This document shows, in pieces, positions 9,985-20,400 of a stretch of 22,932 nt of DNA. The position numbers and the translations under genes were made by a program. The stretch lies in NCBI GenBank assembly GCA_003990745.1, contig RBNI01001345.1:1-22932 (forward strand), in the 5' to 3' direction. The notes under the pieces are model-generated. The model saw only the letters and a program-made list of their open reading frames with translations, was not told the DNA's origin and did no database searches. Every line of letters starts with the position of its first letter. Positions within the stretch are counted from its first letter, which is position 1. This DNA is from Jimgerdemannia flammicorona. Its lineage: Eukaryota > Mucoromycota > Endogonomycetes > Endogonales > Endogonaceae.

Positions 9985-11650
9985 TAATGGTTAACTTTAA
10001 TCTAACAGCACCAGGTATCATTGAAGTCCATGAGAATGTCTTGGAAAATAGTATTGACTACAGCATGAGCAAGGTTCTGGTCTGGATACATGGTGAGAGC
10101 TATTATTCAGACAGCTGGTTGGAGAGCAGAGAGAAGTTGAGAGAAGTGAGATTGAATTTCACAGGTAGTAGCAATGAGGGGAATGGAGAGGGGGCAATGA
10201 AGACAGGTGTTTGGAGCTGGCTGGAGAAAGGTATTGCTGGTGGATATAGTACAGTCAGGAGTAAGTTCCAAGGGTTGTTTTGAGGGGTTGTCAGGGCATT
10301 CTAGCAAAGGGTAGTTGAGGCTGCAATTCAAATATATATGAGTATAAATGTATTTATATCAGAGTATTATTAGGAAGATGCCATTGTAGTTATAGCATAC
10401 TGATAGGAGTTTGGAGGGGCTGGGGCCCCAAATAGTATATATCAAGTAAGACATCTGGTGTAAATAAGATGATAATTTGGAAAACAAGACTACAGTAGAG
10501 GCAGATATCAGCAGCTTTGATGAAGGCTCAGAGACATGAATATGTCAGGGTCATGTTTAGCCCAACAGTGATACCATATAGCTGAAATGTCATCATGACC
10601 AACTTCAGTAATGATTTTGTTGTAAAAGGTGAGGTGATAGTCAAGTAGTATATGCTAAAGTAATGTTGCTATCAGGGAGACAAAGTAGATAGTATAAGAA
10701 TAGAAAGGCATGAGTTTGGTCAGTCTCAGATTGGTATTGTAAATAATGCTGGAATATATGAGTAAGCTGGAGATAAAGGTAGGGATGTCTGGAAGGTCCT
10801 TAGATAGAGAGATAGCTTTCTTAGTAATAATATATATACCTGATCCATCCAGAGATTTGACAATTGGTGGTTATACATAGAGACACCCAATGTCAAATAG
10901 TATTCCAGCAACTGACTGAGAGCTACCACTGGGAACAAGTTGTTGATCACTGCAGCCAGAAGATATTGATTGACATAGCTTTACTTCAAAGAGAGATTAA
11001 TGTCCCAAATGATGATAGCTGGTAAAGGAAGAGATAGTGACTCACTAGTCAAGGCATTAAAATCCAGTAGTATATGTGGAGAAGGGGTGGCAGACAGAGA
11101 AGCAGAGAATGAGGCAGTGGTGTGATTGAGGGTAATATCTCTATTGGTGGGAGAGGTTGTAATAAGTAAATCAGTTGAGGGGCAGAAGTGTGATTGAGAC
11201 AGATAAGATTGAAAAGGTCACTGAGGCAGTGGCAAAGTAGTCCATAATGTTATCTAGAATGGGGGAGAGTATAGGGCCAGGCCATTTAGATACTGTATGG
11301 GCAGAAATATATGTAGAGTAGTATATAGTAGAACTACTTATAATGTCTTCCTTAATAGTTTGAGATTAAATGTCCATGAGGTAGGATGCCACAATGGTGG
11401 TATTGTCAGTATCTTTGGTAGAGCCCTCATGGAGGAAGTACAGAACTCACTCAATAAAGTAGAGGTCAGTATAGTATAGATATAATAGTGAGCTAATTTC
11501 ATATTGACCATAAGAAGAGAGGTCAAATTGGCATAGGATACAGATGTTAATGACTTGGGGCATGTGAGAAGAAAAGGAATGAGTGGTAGTGTAAATGAGT
11601 GTCATTCCACTGAGTGAGCAATATATATATCTAAGTAGCATATGTCTATC
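9985..11650 (-). pseudogene. Upstream, probably Gag-like, region of the DIRS-type element
   Basis: Located where DIRS elements encode their first ORF. I do not recognise a named domain. The best-preserved minus-strand blocks are 10,726-10,950 (INNLFPVVALSQLLEYYL, YNHQLSNLWM), and one near 10,540-10,640 (YHLTFYNKIITEVGHDDI, then WYHCWAKHDPDIFM), whose W-Y-H/D pattern recalls the end of Gag-like proteins of such elements. A Ser/Thr/Pro-rich block lies at 10,107-10,331. Open stretches at 11,338-11,641 are short and could be chance. Position and strand are the main support, so a non-coding reading remains possible for the part beyond 11,000. Confidence 0.45.
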
Positions 11651-11836
11651 TTAGCAAGTACTAGCTAGAGTACATCATTTGCATTAAATTATTCTTTGCT
11701 TTGGTGCTAAATTATAATACTAAATATCTCAGGTGCTGAATATTTAAAACTGATATATAAATGCAATATAAGACCTCTATGCCCTACTCCTAATCTGCAA
11801 CTGCAAGTAAACTAACTGTTATATATCTATTGACTT

Positions 11837-11894
11837 ATAATCTCAGTAAAAGTCTTTTAAAAAAAAAAAAAAAAAAAAAAATAATAATCTCAGT
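11837..11894 (+). repeat. Micro-insertion with poly(A) flanked by 11-bp direct repeats
   Basis: Direct repeats ATAATCTCAGT at 11,837-11,847 and 11,884-11,894 enclose AAAAGTCTTTT plus a run of 23 A (11,859-11,881) and two further bases. Only about 11 bases of non-A sequence are inserted. The pattern of target-site duplication plus poly(A) matches a LINE-mediated insertion truncated almost to its tail. Confidence 0.55.
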
Positions 11895-12148
11895 TAATAT
11901 TACTTATTTTATTATAATATGTAATATAAGTATCAGATACCCAGATAACATGACCATATATCATAGTTAACCTCATAGTTACTAGTTACTACAGAAACTA
12001 AATAAATAGCTTCAGATATCCTGATTAAGATAACTCAAAGATACTCTATCCTGAGAGCACAGTGGAAGTCACATATCATATTTAGCTATACTGTGTATTC
12101 TATAATTAATCAGATAGCAACCACAACTATATAAAATACCCCAGAGAT

Positions 12149-12205
12149 AAGAGTGAATAAACCTTAAGTCTTAGTAACTATAAAAAAAAAAAGAGTGAAT
12201 AAACC
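12149..12205 (+). repeat. Micro-insertion with poly(A) flanked by 15-bp direct repeats
   Basis: Perfect direct repeats AAGAGTGAATAAACC at 12,149-12,163 and 12,191-12,205 enclose TTAAGTCTTAGTAACTAT followed by A residues. The inserted bases resemble the end of LINE copy B (AAAGTCCAAGAGACT then poly(A), 18,612-18,641). The duplication also doubles an AATAAA string. Confidence 0.6.
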
Positions 12206-12470
12206 CCAGTCTGAAAATCAAAGCAAAAGACAAGTCTACCTATTATACTTCAAGAGATATGTCTGCTAAAAGCTAATTGAACCAGGAAGGATTGCAACAC
12301 TTAGGAGAAATATCTGCTCTAAGGCTACTACTAGGAGATTGTGAGCTATTTTTTACTTTCTGATACAAAGTTGAGTTCAAGAGTAATTGCTACCCAAGTT
12401 TGGCCAAAGAACTTACTGCAATTTGAGAAATCTGCTATTTTCAGAGAGTCTACCATTTTTGCCACAAGTC

Positions 12471-12550
12471 AGTCTATTTGATACAACTTCATAGTAGAGC
12501 AAGTCTGTGATATAACCTCATATAAACAAAGCAAGTCTTTGATGTAACTT
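12471..12550 (+). repeat. 31-bp tandem repeat, about 2.6 copies
   Basis: Units start at 12,471, 12,502 and 12,533, each beginning AGTCT and containing GAT(A/G)(T/C)AAC; internal parts share CTCATA/TTCATA and end in AGAGCA/AAAGCA. Copies differ mostly by transitions. The function is unknown; it lies in the presumed leader of the LTR element. Confidence 0.6.
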
Positions 12551-12560
12551 ACCAAGAATC

Positions 12561-12720
12561 TAAGTTATTTGAATTATCTGAGTTATTTGAGTTATCTAAA
12601 TTATTTGCATCATCTGAGTTATTTAAGTTATCAAGTTATTTGATATTCTCAGAAGAGCTAATTCAGGAAGAATTTACATTATTTGAGTTATCCAAGTTAT
12701 CTATGCCATCTAAGTTATTA
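12561..12720 (+). repeat. 9-bp degenerate tandem repeat (AGTTATYTG type)
   Basis: Two clusters (about 12,561-12,646 and 12,676-12,720) repeat a 9-base unit close to AGTTATTTG/AGTTATCTG. One plus-strand frame is open from about 12,526 to the TAG at 12,730-12,732 and would read as triplets of type (E/K)L(F/S): KLFELSELFELSKLF. No start codon or context supports translation, so this is listed as a repeat rather than a gene. Confidence 0.6.
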
Positions 12721-12732
12721 TTCTTGATTTAG

Positions 12733-12946
12733 GAGAATCTATACCAAATTGAGTTACATATCTGCCAAATTAATATAAGGAATATCACTAAGATCATTAT
12801 ACAGAAATTATATAAGGAATCTGCTCATGCTATACAGAGATTATCATACTACATAAGAGATTACCAAACCAGGATTCACATACTTTTGGAGATCACTATC
12901 ACCTAAGAAGGAAACTGCTAAATTATCAAACTACTTATACTCATAC
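12733..12946. other. AT-rich sequence, no gene seen
   Basis: No frame, repeat or RNA structure stands out. By position it would be the part of the LTR element leader just left of LINE copy B. The stretch 12,924-12,946 resembles the bases directly after the poly(A) tail of copy B (18,642-18,663) and may be the left target-site duplication. Confidence 0.4.
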
Positions 12947-13039
12947 CTTTTTCTGGTAATATTCAAGTTATATGAACTTCAGAACAATACTTTGTACAAT
13001 TTTTTCAGTAAAAAGGTACTAATAATATAGTGAGCAATG

Positions 13040-14913
13040 AGTATTCTGAAGAGTTTACAGTGCAGAGTGGCCCCAGTGCCTTTGATTGGCAGTATGTAGA
13101 GCAGGGTCCAGGTATAGGTTTGGGGATACTGAATTTCTCTCTAAGGGGGTAGGGGGCTGGTAGTGATAGAAGAGGTGGAACAAGATATTAGGAGAGCAGA
13201 TAGTTGATCTTTGCCAACAAGGTCAAGATGGGTGTATGAGCAATGGGACTGGATGAGTGGCTGGAGCAGAAGAAGGGGAAGGCAGTGGCAGGGGGGAAGG
13301 AGAGAGTCTCTCTGGGAGGCCAGATTAGTGGGGCTTGCAGTATAGTAGCTGATAGGATGATTGCTGATAAGAACATGATAAGTAATCTAGAAAAAAATCT
13401 AGATAAGACTGATAATAGTAGAAAGAGTTGTCGGAAGGGCATGAGGTCCAGGGACCTTACTAATGGTGTAATAGGGCTTGTGGCAGCCCCATTACTCAAG
13501 AAGTCAAGATCTGAATTTACAGTCACAATGTGTTTCTGGGGCCTAGCAGTGACAGTGAAGCTGGTATTAAGGCTCTTGATCAAGGAGGTGAAGGGTGTGG
13601 CCTCAGTAAAGTATTTGAAAAAGCTCAAGTCAGTGGAGGTTGGCTTTAAGAAAGAGGAGATACTGTTGGGGGCTTTGGAGAAGAGACTGATGATCAGGAG
13701 GGTGGCAGTTCTGATAGTAAGGTATATGCACTGAGATCTCCAAGTAGTTCAACTGGTGGTGGCAGACCTGTTAACTGTCAGAAAGGAGAAGACAAGGCAG
13801 CTGGTGGAGGATGCTATTAAGGAGTTTAGTGATATTATTGATATCAGGTTTAGGGTCTGGGAGGGGACAGAGCTCAGAACTAGAGATGTGGATGTCTGAG
13901 TAAGACTGGCAAAAAGGAGAATACTGGAAAAGAGAGGGACTGGCTGGTAGTACTAAGGTGGAGACCAGTGGAATGCAATGTGTCAATAGTGCTAGAGATA
14001 TCTGAGGAGGAGAAGGACCTGCTGGAGATATTAGAGGATATGGTGGGAGTAGTTGAGAGAAGGCAGAAGGCTTGAAAGAAGTATGAGACTAGGATGGTGG
14101 TTAGGTTTATCAATAGCAATAAGGTGCAGATAGACTGGGCTCTCTGAGAAAAGGCACAGAGGAGAAGGGTGCAGAAGGAGCTATTGTTATATCTGAGAGG
14201 AGAACTGAAGAAGGCCAAGATGAACAGAGGGGAGGGCATGAGGGCTAGTATATAGGCTAAGACAGGGCAACAAGGGGAAGACTAGGGGGGTGAATTGAGA
14301 TCAGGATTGAAGAAGGTGGTGGCAGATACAGAGATGGTAGAGAGGAGCTCAATTCAGTATAGAGTGCCTGGCATTAGAGAGATGGAACTGCAAGATGTAT
14401 CTGAAGATGGATAGAATGAATCCAGAAAGACTGAGGAGAGAGAGGGCAGGAGAGCTGGAGGGCAGGAGTCAGCCTGGAGGGAGGAGACAGTTGGTGGAGA
14501 GAAGTAGCTATAGTAGACAATGAAAAATGTGGCAGTGGAGGAGTTGTGAGAGGTAGATTTTCATGTGATCAGTGAGTCCTTCTGGGGGGGAGTATGGAGG
14601 GTATTGTGAAGAGGCTGAGAGATGAGATGATGGCAGTACTATTGAAGGAGGAGGAGTATGAGATATATGGGACCCAAGAGGCAATACTTCTGAGTATTAT
14701 GAATGAGCAAGCATCATATCTGTGAGGGCTAAGAAATAGGCTGGTAAATGGCTGGTAGTATATAAAGAGTACCATATAACTATGAAAATGATGGATGGGG
14801 AAAATTGTTTAGAGTTGTTAATAGCTCTAGATGAATAGCAGGAATTGGAGGCAGAGGTTGAGGCTAAGTGGAACTTGGATTTAGCAAGAGAGAATGTGAG
14901 CATAGAATTGTAG
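13040..14913 (+). pseudogene. LINE ORF1 (Gag-like protein), copy B
   Basis: The N-terminal motif SGPSAFDWQYVEQGPG (about 13,066-13,113) matches copy A. The best block, 13,243-13,734, is open for 163 codons and holds RSRDLTNGVIGL and SEFTVTMCFWGLAV, aligned with copies A and C. Next, near 13,840-13,900, comes IRFRVWEGTEL with a TRD, the most conserved ORF1 stretch. Beyond that the frame is shattered by stops; the end is recognised from the SIEL peptide followed by TAG at 14,911-14,913. No zinc knuckle is seen. Start not determined. Confidence 0.72.
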
Positions 14914-14944
14914 AGTAGATTTATTCACCATAACATTATTCACT

Positions 14945-17900
14945 ATGAACAGTACAACCAACATATTTTCTATAAATGACAATAGGCTGCAAGGGTAGAG
15001 AGATGTTGCAATATCTTTAGCTGGCTGAGAAAACTGGATGCAGATATATATATTTCTACTTCAGGATATGAGGTATGAGGTTGAGATTAACAGATTGGAA
15101 TAGATGAGAGAGTGGGGTAGGGTGGTTATATAGTAGGGGAAGGTGGAAATATTGGTCAGGAGGGAGAAGGGGGACATTAGAGATATTGGACATTGGGAGA
15201 GCAGATTGGTGTGGGGGTTGTGGCAGAGGCCAGGCTGGGGCAATATAGTTGTAGGTTCATGTTACTGCCCAGTAGAGAGGAGAGCTAGGGTGGAATGGAT
15301 ACAGGGTTTGCAGGACTGGTTGGGGCTGGGGTGGACTGCCTGGGTGTGGACTTTAATATGGTCTGAGATAGCAGGCTGGACCGGATAGATGGAGAAAGGG
15401 AGATGTCAGAGAGAAGTAGAGAAATGGCAGACTAAGAGAAGATTGAGAGAATTGGTGCTCTGATGGATGGTGTGAGATTATAGGATAGAGAATGTCAGAT
15501 GTATATATACTGGACAGGAGGGCTGGACTCTAGGATTGATTGGATTTTGACTTCTGAGTGCTGGGGAGAGACAGTCTGAGAGAGGGTGGAGGTAGAATGG
15601 TGCCCCTGATCAGACTATTATAGTGTCTAGAGAAGAGGGATGTTCAGAGGAAGTGAGGAGGAGCCTGGACATTGGTGCCTGAACTCCTCTCTGTTGGATG
15701 AGGCTGCTCTATAGGATTCATTGGAGAGAAGAATTAAGTCCTAGATTGTAGTATAGAAGGAGATAGGCCTGATTATTGAAGACTAGCAGTATAGACTGAA
15801 GTCTGAGGCTCAGTGCTTTTGTGGAGAGACAGGGAAGACATGGGGGGCTCAGAGGTGGAGAAGTGTCTGGTGGGCATCTCAGTAGTTAGAAAGGTTATTA
15901 CTAGGTTGGGTATGGCTGTTGAAGGAGAAAGAGGTGGTGGACTGGTGGGTTTGGCAGGTTAAGCTAGAGGTAGCTGAGCTACAGAACTTACTGAGAATAG
16001 AGGAGAAGGTACATATGAGAGCATTGGTAGCTAAGCTGAGATGATAAGGACTGAAGGAAGGGGAGCATCCTACCAAGTTTCTGTCAAGGATCCTCAGAGC
16101 TCAGAGAGTATAACATAGGTGGAATGGAGTCTTAGATATAGAGAGTAAGATGGTAGTAGGAGTGTAAGATATACTAGAACAGCTGAGTGGCTATTGGAGA
16201 AGACTCTGGAGTGAGAAGGAGGGTGGGGAGGATGTGCTGGACATTGAGTGATATCTGGAAGAGTGGTATCTAGCTCAAGTGATGGATCTGGCAGAATGTG
16301 GAGCACCAGTACAGCAGGAGGAAATCCTTCAGGTCTTGGCTTCAATGAGCCTGGATACCATCCCTAGAGAGGATGGACTGCTATGGGACTTTTGGAAGAA
16401 GATGGTGGTAGTTGAGAAGTTGCTAGAGAAGATGGTACAAATGTGTAATAAGGTCATTAGTTCTGGGGTATAGATTGGGGGACAGTAACTGGGACTGGTG
16501 ACTTTATTATATAAAGACAAGTGGAGGAGAGAGGATTGGAAAAACTGGAGGCTAATTATGCTTCTGGATATGGACCATAAGATGGTGATGAAGATTCTGG
16601 TGACCAGATTACATAGAGTGGCTCAACAGGTATTAAGAAAGAAGCAGAGGGGCTTTGTGGGGGCTGCAGGCACTACTTGAGTCTATAGAGTTATTGAGGG
16701 AGCAAGAGCTACAGGAGTGGATGGCTACCTGGTATTCTTGGATCAGAAGAAAGCCTATAATAGGATTTAGAGAGTTTGGCTAGATATGGTTCTGCAGTGT
16801 ATTAGAGTACCCCTGGGAGTATGAGGCTCTATTATTAGTCTGCTGAAGTGTAGTCAGATATCTATATTGGCTAATGACCACAGCGGAGCCTTCTTCTCTC
16901 TTGGAAGAGTGGTGCTACAGGGGGACCCACATTTGCCTATTCTATATACTCTAGCTTTGGAGTCACTACTGGATAGGATCAGATGCAAAATTAGGTAATT
17001 TGGATATTTTGGGGATCAATTGGAAGGTGGGGGCCTTTGCAGATGACATGGCGGTTAGACTGGGGTTAGTGGAAGATGTGGTGGTACTGAAGGGGGTGGT
17101 GGAATGGTATGAGAGATACTCTGGGGTAAAGCTCAACTGGCACAAGTGTGAGACAATGGTGCTTAGTGTGGGAGTGGTAGGGGGAAATATCATTGGAACA
17201 ATTATCTCTCTGGGAGAGATGGTCCAATATCTAGGAATCTACTTCTTAGTATATAGTTCCTTGCTTCTCAAGAAGTGGTGGAAACAAAAGCTAGTGGAAT
17301 GGAACAGGGTATTAGTGAGCTGGGGAGGTCAATATATATCTCTGATTGGGAGGGTGATGGTGCTGAATGTTTACTAGATGCCTAAGCTGTGGTATCTTAG
17401 TTACCATCTTGATTTTCTGACATGAGTAGTTAGAAGGCTTCTGAAGATGGCCTGCTCATGGTTCTGGACTGGGAGACAAAGTCAGATAGGATGGGAGGTA
17501 CTGATGATTCCAGTGAACCATATAGGACTTGGCCTGGTAGACTTTACCAAGTAGCTATATTGCTTGAGGGCATAGTGATTGAGGAGGGCTGGGGAGCTGA
17601 GGGGGGGAGAATGGGTACCCCTTATGCAATATCTGTTGGAGATACAGATGTCACCCAGGGGAGGCTCTGGTTACTTGCTCTCTTTAGTGGTACTAGAGGA
17701 GAGCTGAAGGATGCACTATTAAGGATTCTGGTGGGGTGTGGTTGATGGAGCCCATTGCATTGACATTCAGTGGAGGGGGAGGAGGGAGAGAAGAACTGGG
17801 GACTGAGAATGTGGAGGTGGGATCACCTTCTGTTAGGAGGTAGTCAGGTGGAGGACTTTAGTCTCAGAGATCAAATGGAATATCTGGGAGGACAGAGGAG

Positions 17901-18550
17901 AGACCTCTGGCCCAAGACCTGGCAGAGAGTCAGTATTGGCAAAGGATGGGACTGGGCAGGCATCTGGTCATGGATAAGGTAGTGGCAAGGTAGCTCCTGC
18001 TCAAGTTCTGGGTAGAGGTTCCTGAGTGCTGAACTTCTAGTCAGAGCATCTAGTCGAGAGTGATACCTTTTATTATAAGGAATACTTTGATATAGGGCAA
18101 GAGAGCAGGCTGATTCAGACTCTGGAACATTGGCTGTAGGAGTGTGAGGGTCTGGAGATTTTCTGAAAAAGGATTGTGAGAAGGTTACAGATAGTGGCTC
18201 CTATATCAGGGGGAGGTGAGAGGTGGGCTGTTCTGCAGTCATGATTGGTGGGGAGAGTGAGTAATGAGTGGCTGATAGTTGGGTGGGCAATAGCTGTGTG
18301 GATTGGACTCATGGAATATTGGAAAAGCATCTTTGAGGAGGGGCTCAGGTTGGCAGTAGGAATGAGAGAGATAAGGTGGGAGTGGTTAGTATTGGAGCTA
18401 CTGAATGAGTAGTGAGTGGGATTGGGGTCCAAGAGAGGGTGACAGAAGGAGCTGGTGAGGTGGATTGCTGTGAAGAGTGGAGAGAGTATTGTGGTATCAG
18501 AAACAGATATCTTCTGTATAAAAGATGGAGGTTGGGAGAGTCCTATGTAG
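14945..18550 (+). pseudogene. LINE ORF2 (APE endonuclease, RT, C-terminal zinc-binding domain), copy B
   Basis: The only copy here showing ORF2 from end to end. The ATG at 14,945 gives MNSTTNIFSIN. Endonuclease: FLLQDM, GVDFNMV (GDFN altered), RIDWIL (15,532-15,549) and SDYY near 15,608. RT: REDGLLWDFWKK, LLYKDKWRREDWKNW, QRGFVG, FLDQKKAYN (the KAYD Asp is Asn), LQGDPHLPILY and an intact FADDM (17,036-17,050). The thumb follows (KLNWHKCETMV, VQYLGIYF). No RNase H motif was recognised between 17,400 and 17,940. The C-terminal part has GWDWAGIW and TLEHWL, stop, EC, matching the RVT zinc-binding (zf-RVT) fold also seen in copy D. The last frame ends at TAG 18,548-18,550. Dozens of stops; inactive. 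Confidence 0.88.
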
Positions 18551-18641
18551 GATAAAATAGGGAGGGTATTGTATAATATTATATATATAGATGAGAGGAG
18601 TAATGAATAGCAAAGTCCAAGAGACTAAAAAAAAAAAAAAA
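18551..18641 (+). other. 3' UTR and poly(A) tail of LINE copy B
   Basis: After the ORF2 stop come about 76 AT-rich bases with a TATATATA string, ending CAAAGTCCAAGAGACT and then 15 A residues (18,627-18,641). This defines the 3' end of the family in this window and is the reference for judging the micro-insertions. Confidence 0.75.
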
Positions 18642-18908
18642 TTGAACTACTCATGCTACATACAAACCACTACTCTTACTCAAGAATTCATCCCAATAAG
18701 GAAATTTCCAGAATTACTTGTAGATATTCAGCTTTGAAAATTATATCACTAAATACCAGTAAGGAATCTTAGAACATTTTATTGCTTTTGACAAAGTAAC
18801 TATAGGCTCAAGCCAAACTATACCAACCTCCAACCTTATAATTTGCCTCCATTGAGCTGGGCATATTACATTTGAGGTCTCAAATAAGAATATTTCAAAT
18901 TAATATGA
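18642..18908. other. AT-rich leader right of LINE copy B, no gene seen
   Basis: No supported frame. By position it is the remaining part of the LTR element leader between the LINE insertion point and gag. Its first bases (18,642-18,663) are the candidate right target-site duplication of copy B. Confidence 0.4.
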
Positions 18909-20400
18909 CTTTTCAGCTTACAAGAACCAACAGTCAAACTAGATATATTTGATACAACACAAATCTCTGCCCTTACAGGAGAATCAGTCATCACTAGTAT
19001 TTAGACAAGAAGAGAAGTAATTACTTCAAGACTTGCCAACTATCTAATATTAGAAGGATCTCAACAGAAAGCCAGCACAGTATAGAATCCCCAGCCAGTA
19101 CTAATAGACTTATTACTAGACCAACCAGATCAACCAGATTATACAGATAGCCCTGCCAGAGTTTTTGATGAGCTTGAATAACCATTTGAAGACCTCATTG
19201 AAAAAGCCCAATTTCCTGTAGAAGTTCTATCAATTTCACTCATTAAATCTCTCCCACCAGCTGTCAAAGAATAAAAAGACCAGGGAGTAGCTTCTTTTAG
19301 AATATCCCGACCTATTCCACTCCTCCCAAGATCTCCAACACTATTTTTAGAATACCCAAGTGTCTCAAACTCCAGCAACAATTCAGAAAGTAAATCAGAA
19401 TCAGTACTAGAATCAGAATCAAAATCAGAATCAGTACCAGAATTGGAGCTGGAACTAGAATCAGAAGACAGTGATGACAAAATGGCCACCCCATTGCCAA
19501 CTTTTGCAGGATATCCTAACAGATTTCCTTGATGGAATTGAAGGAATTACAGCTCTGAAGAACCTCTCTCCTGAAAGAAAGATTGCCATCTATAAGTCTC
19601 TACTTAGAGCACCAGCTAAAGGAATTTTCACCAGAGTAAAGAATGATATCAACTCAGACCTTAGAGCAGCCATTAATGCAGTACCAACTTGACTAGCAGA
19701 ATATGAAGCCATGACCCATTGGCTCATTGAGAAATATGCAGAAAATGAGACCCACTTTAAGACTCAAAAATATATCATAGGAATGAAGATGAATCTTAGA
19801 GAATCACCTAGAGCATTCTTCATAAGAATCAAGAAGAGAATGTATATAGCTGAGTTCAATGCCACCAACTAAGACATCATAGATCCAATGATCTTCATGA
19901 ATGGAATTCTACCAAATATTGCTCAGTATATCTGAACTCTAGGCATTGGGAGGTCTGAAGAGCAACTAGATACAATCTAAGGATTTTTTGATATCAGACA
20001 AAGAAGTACCTAGAGTAACAGTAATAAGAAGGATGACAAGGAAGACATCCTGATCAAAGCCCTGCAAGGACTCCTTCAAGGACAGAAAAGATCCAAAGTA
20101 AGAAAGCCAGCCAAAGAATGAAAGAAGGATAGGAGCAAAATTCAAGACCTCAGTTCTAAGTTAGACTGATTAGTTGGACAGATTGAGAAACTCACCATAT
20201 GCTAAAATCAGAGCTACCCATAAGATAACAGATATAATACACCATAAAGAAACCAAAATTATCCACCCAGAGATAATAGGAGCCACTAGTAAGAAGAAGA
20301 AGATATTCTATCCAGAATAGAGCTCAAGTCCAATACTTTCACTGTGGACAATTTGGACACTATACTACCGAATGTGACTGATGAAAGGGACTTCAAACCC
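18909..20400 (+). pseudogene. gag of the Gypsy-like element
   Basis: Structural capsid/nucleocapsid protein. The first part (frame 3, about 18,909-19,500) contains EPTVKLDIFD and a Ser/Glu tract (19,376-19,473, SESKSESVLESESKSES). After a frameshift near 19,490-19,510 the Gag core follows in frame 1: LLQDILTDFLDGIEGI, HWLIEKYAENETHFK, RESPRAFFIRIKKRMY and MIFMNGILPNIAQYI, in the arrangement of retrotransposon_gag domains. A basic, Gln/Asn-rich tail leads to the zinc knuckle FHCGQFGHYTTEC (about 20,330-20,378), whose first Cys is Tyr. The knuckle lies in frame 3 between frame-1 blocks, so indels flank it. At least twelve stops; start not determined. Confidence 0.78.

Larger units (their letters stand above)
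7640..11650 (-). mobile_element. DIRS-type tyrosine-recombinase retrotransposon, heavily mutated
   Basis: On the minus strand the region carries, in order, a Gag-like part, an RT of DIRS type, an RNase H with the ADALxxAN ending, and a tyrosine recombinase with no integrase or endonuclease. This order (RT, RNase H, YR) defines the DIRS/Ngaro order. The DNA is rich in TA and TATATA, and stops occur every few dozen codons, so it is an old copy. Inverted or split direct terminal repeats could not be identified by eye; the right end is placed only approximately at 11,650. The left end abuts LINE copy C. Confidence 0.85.
11651..12240. other. AT-rich segment with LTR-like signals; no gene seen
   Basis: No usable reading frame. 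Promoter- and polyadenylation-like strings occur in an order expected for an LTR read on the plus strand: TATATAA near 11,753, and again CTATATAAAATACCCC (12,127-12,142) followed by AATAAA (12,156 and 12,198). Because a Gypsy-like gag begins in the same orientation after LINE copy B, this segment is a candidate 5' LTR of that element, but I could not fix TG...CA ends or a primer-binding site. It also contains two poly(A) micro-insertions, listed separately. Confidence 0.35.
12947..18641 (+). mobile_element. LINE copy B, near full length with poly(A) tail
   Basis: Same family as copies A, C and D, here with ORF1 (about 13,040-14,913), ORF2 (14,945-18,550), a short 3' UTR and a poly(A) tail of 15 A (18,627-18,641). 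Clear homology to A and C starts near 13,040; the left limit 12,947 is based on the candidate target-site duplication and may be up to 100 bases off. All frames are broken by numerous TAG, TGA and TAA codons. It is flanked by AT-rich sequence on the left and the Gypsy-like gag on the right, so it probably split an older LTR element. Confidence 0.88.

Noticed and set aside
12241..12470. Possible tRNA primer-binding site or tRNA/SINE gene near the leader
   Set aside because: I found no convincing TGG-initiated match to a tRNA 3' end and no A-box/B-box pair by eye.
12471..12720. CRISPR-like repeat array
   Set aside because: Units are contiguous, degenerate and of 9 or 31 bases without spacers; the context is eukaryotic retroelements.
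13188..13628. Minus-strand frame of 146 codons over LINE B
   Set aside because: Antisense of ORF1, whose plus-strand block aligns with copies A and C.
19312..19500. Minus-strand frame with a strongly hydrophobic Ile/Leu/Val stretch, like a membrane protein
   Set aside because: It is the reverse reading of the GAATCA-type repeat that encodes the Ser/Glu tract of gag on the plus strand.
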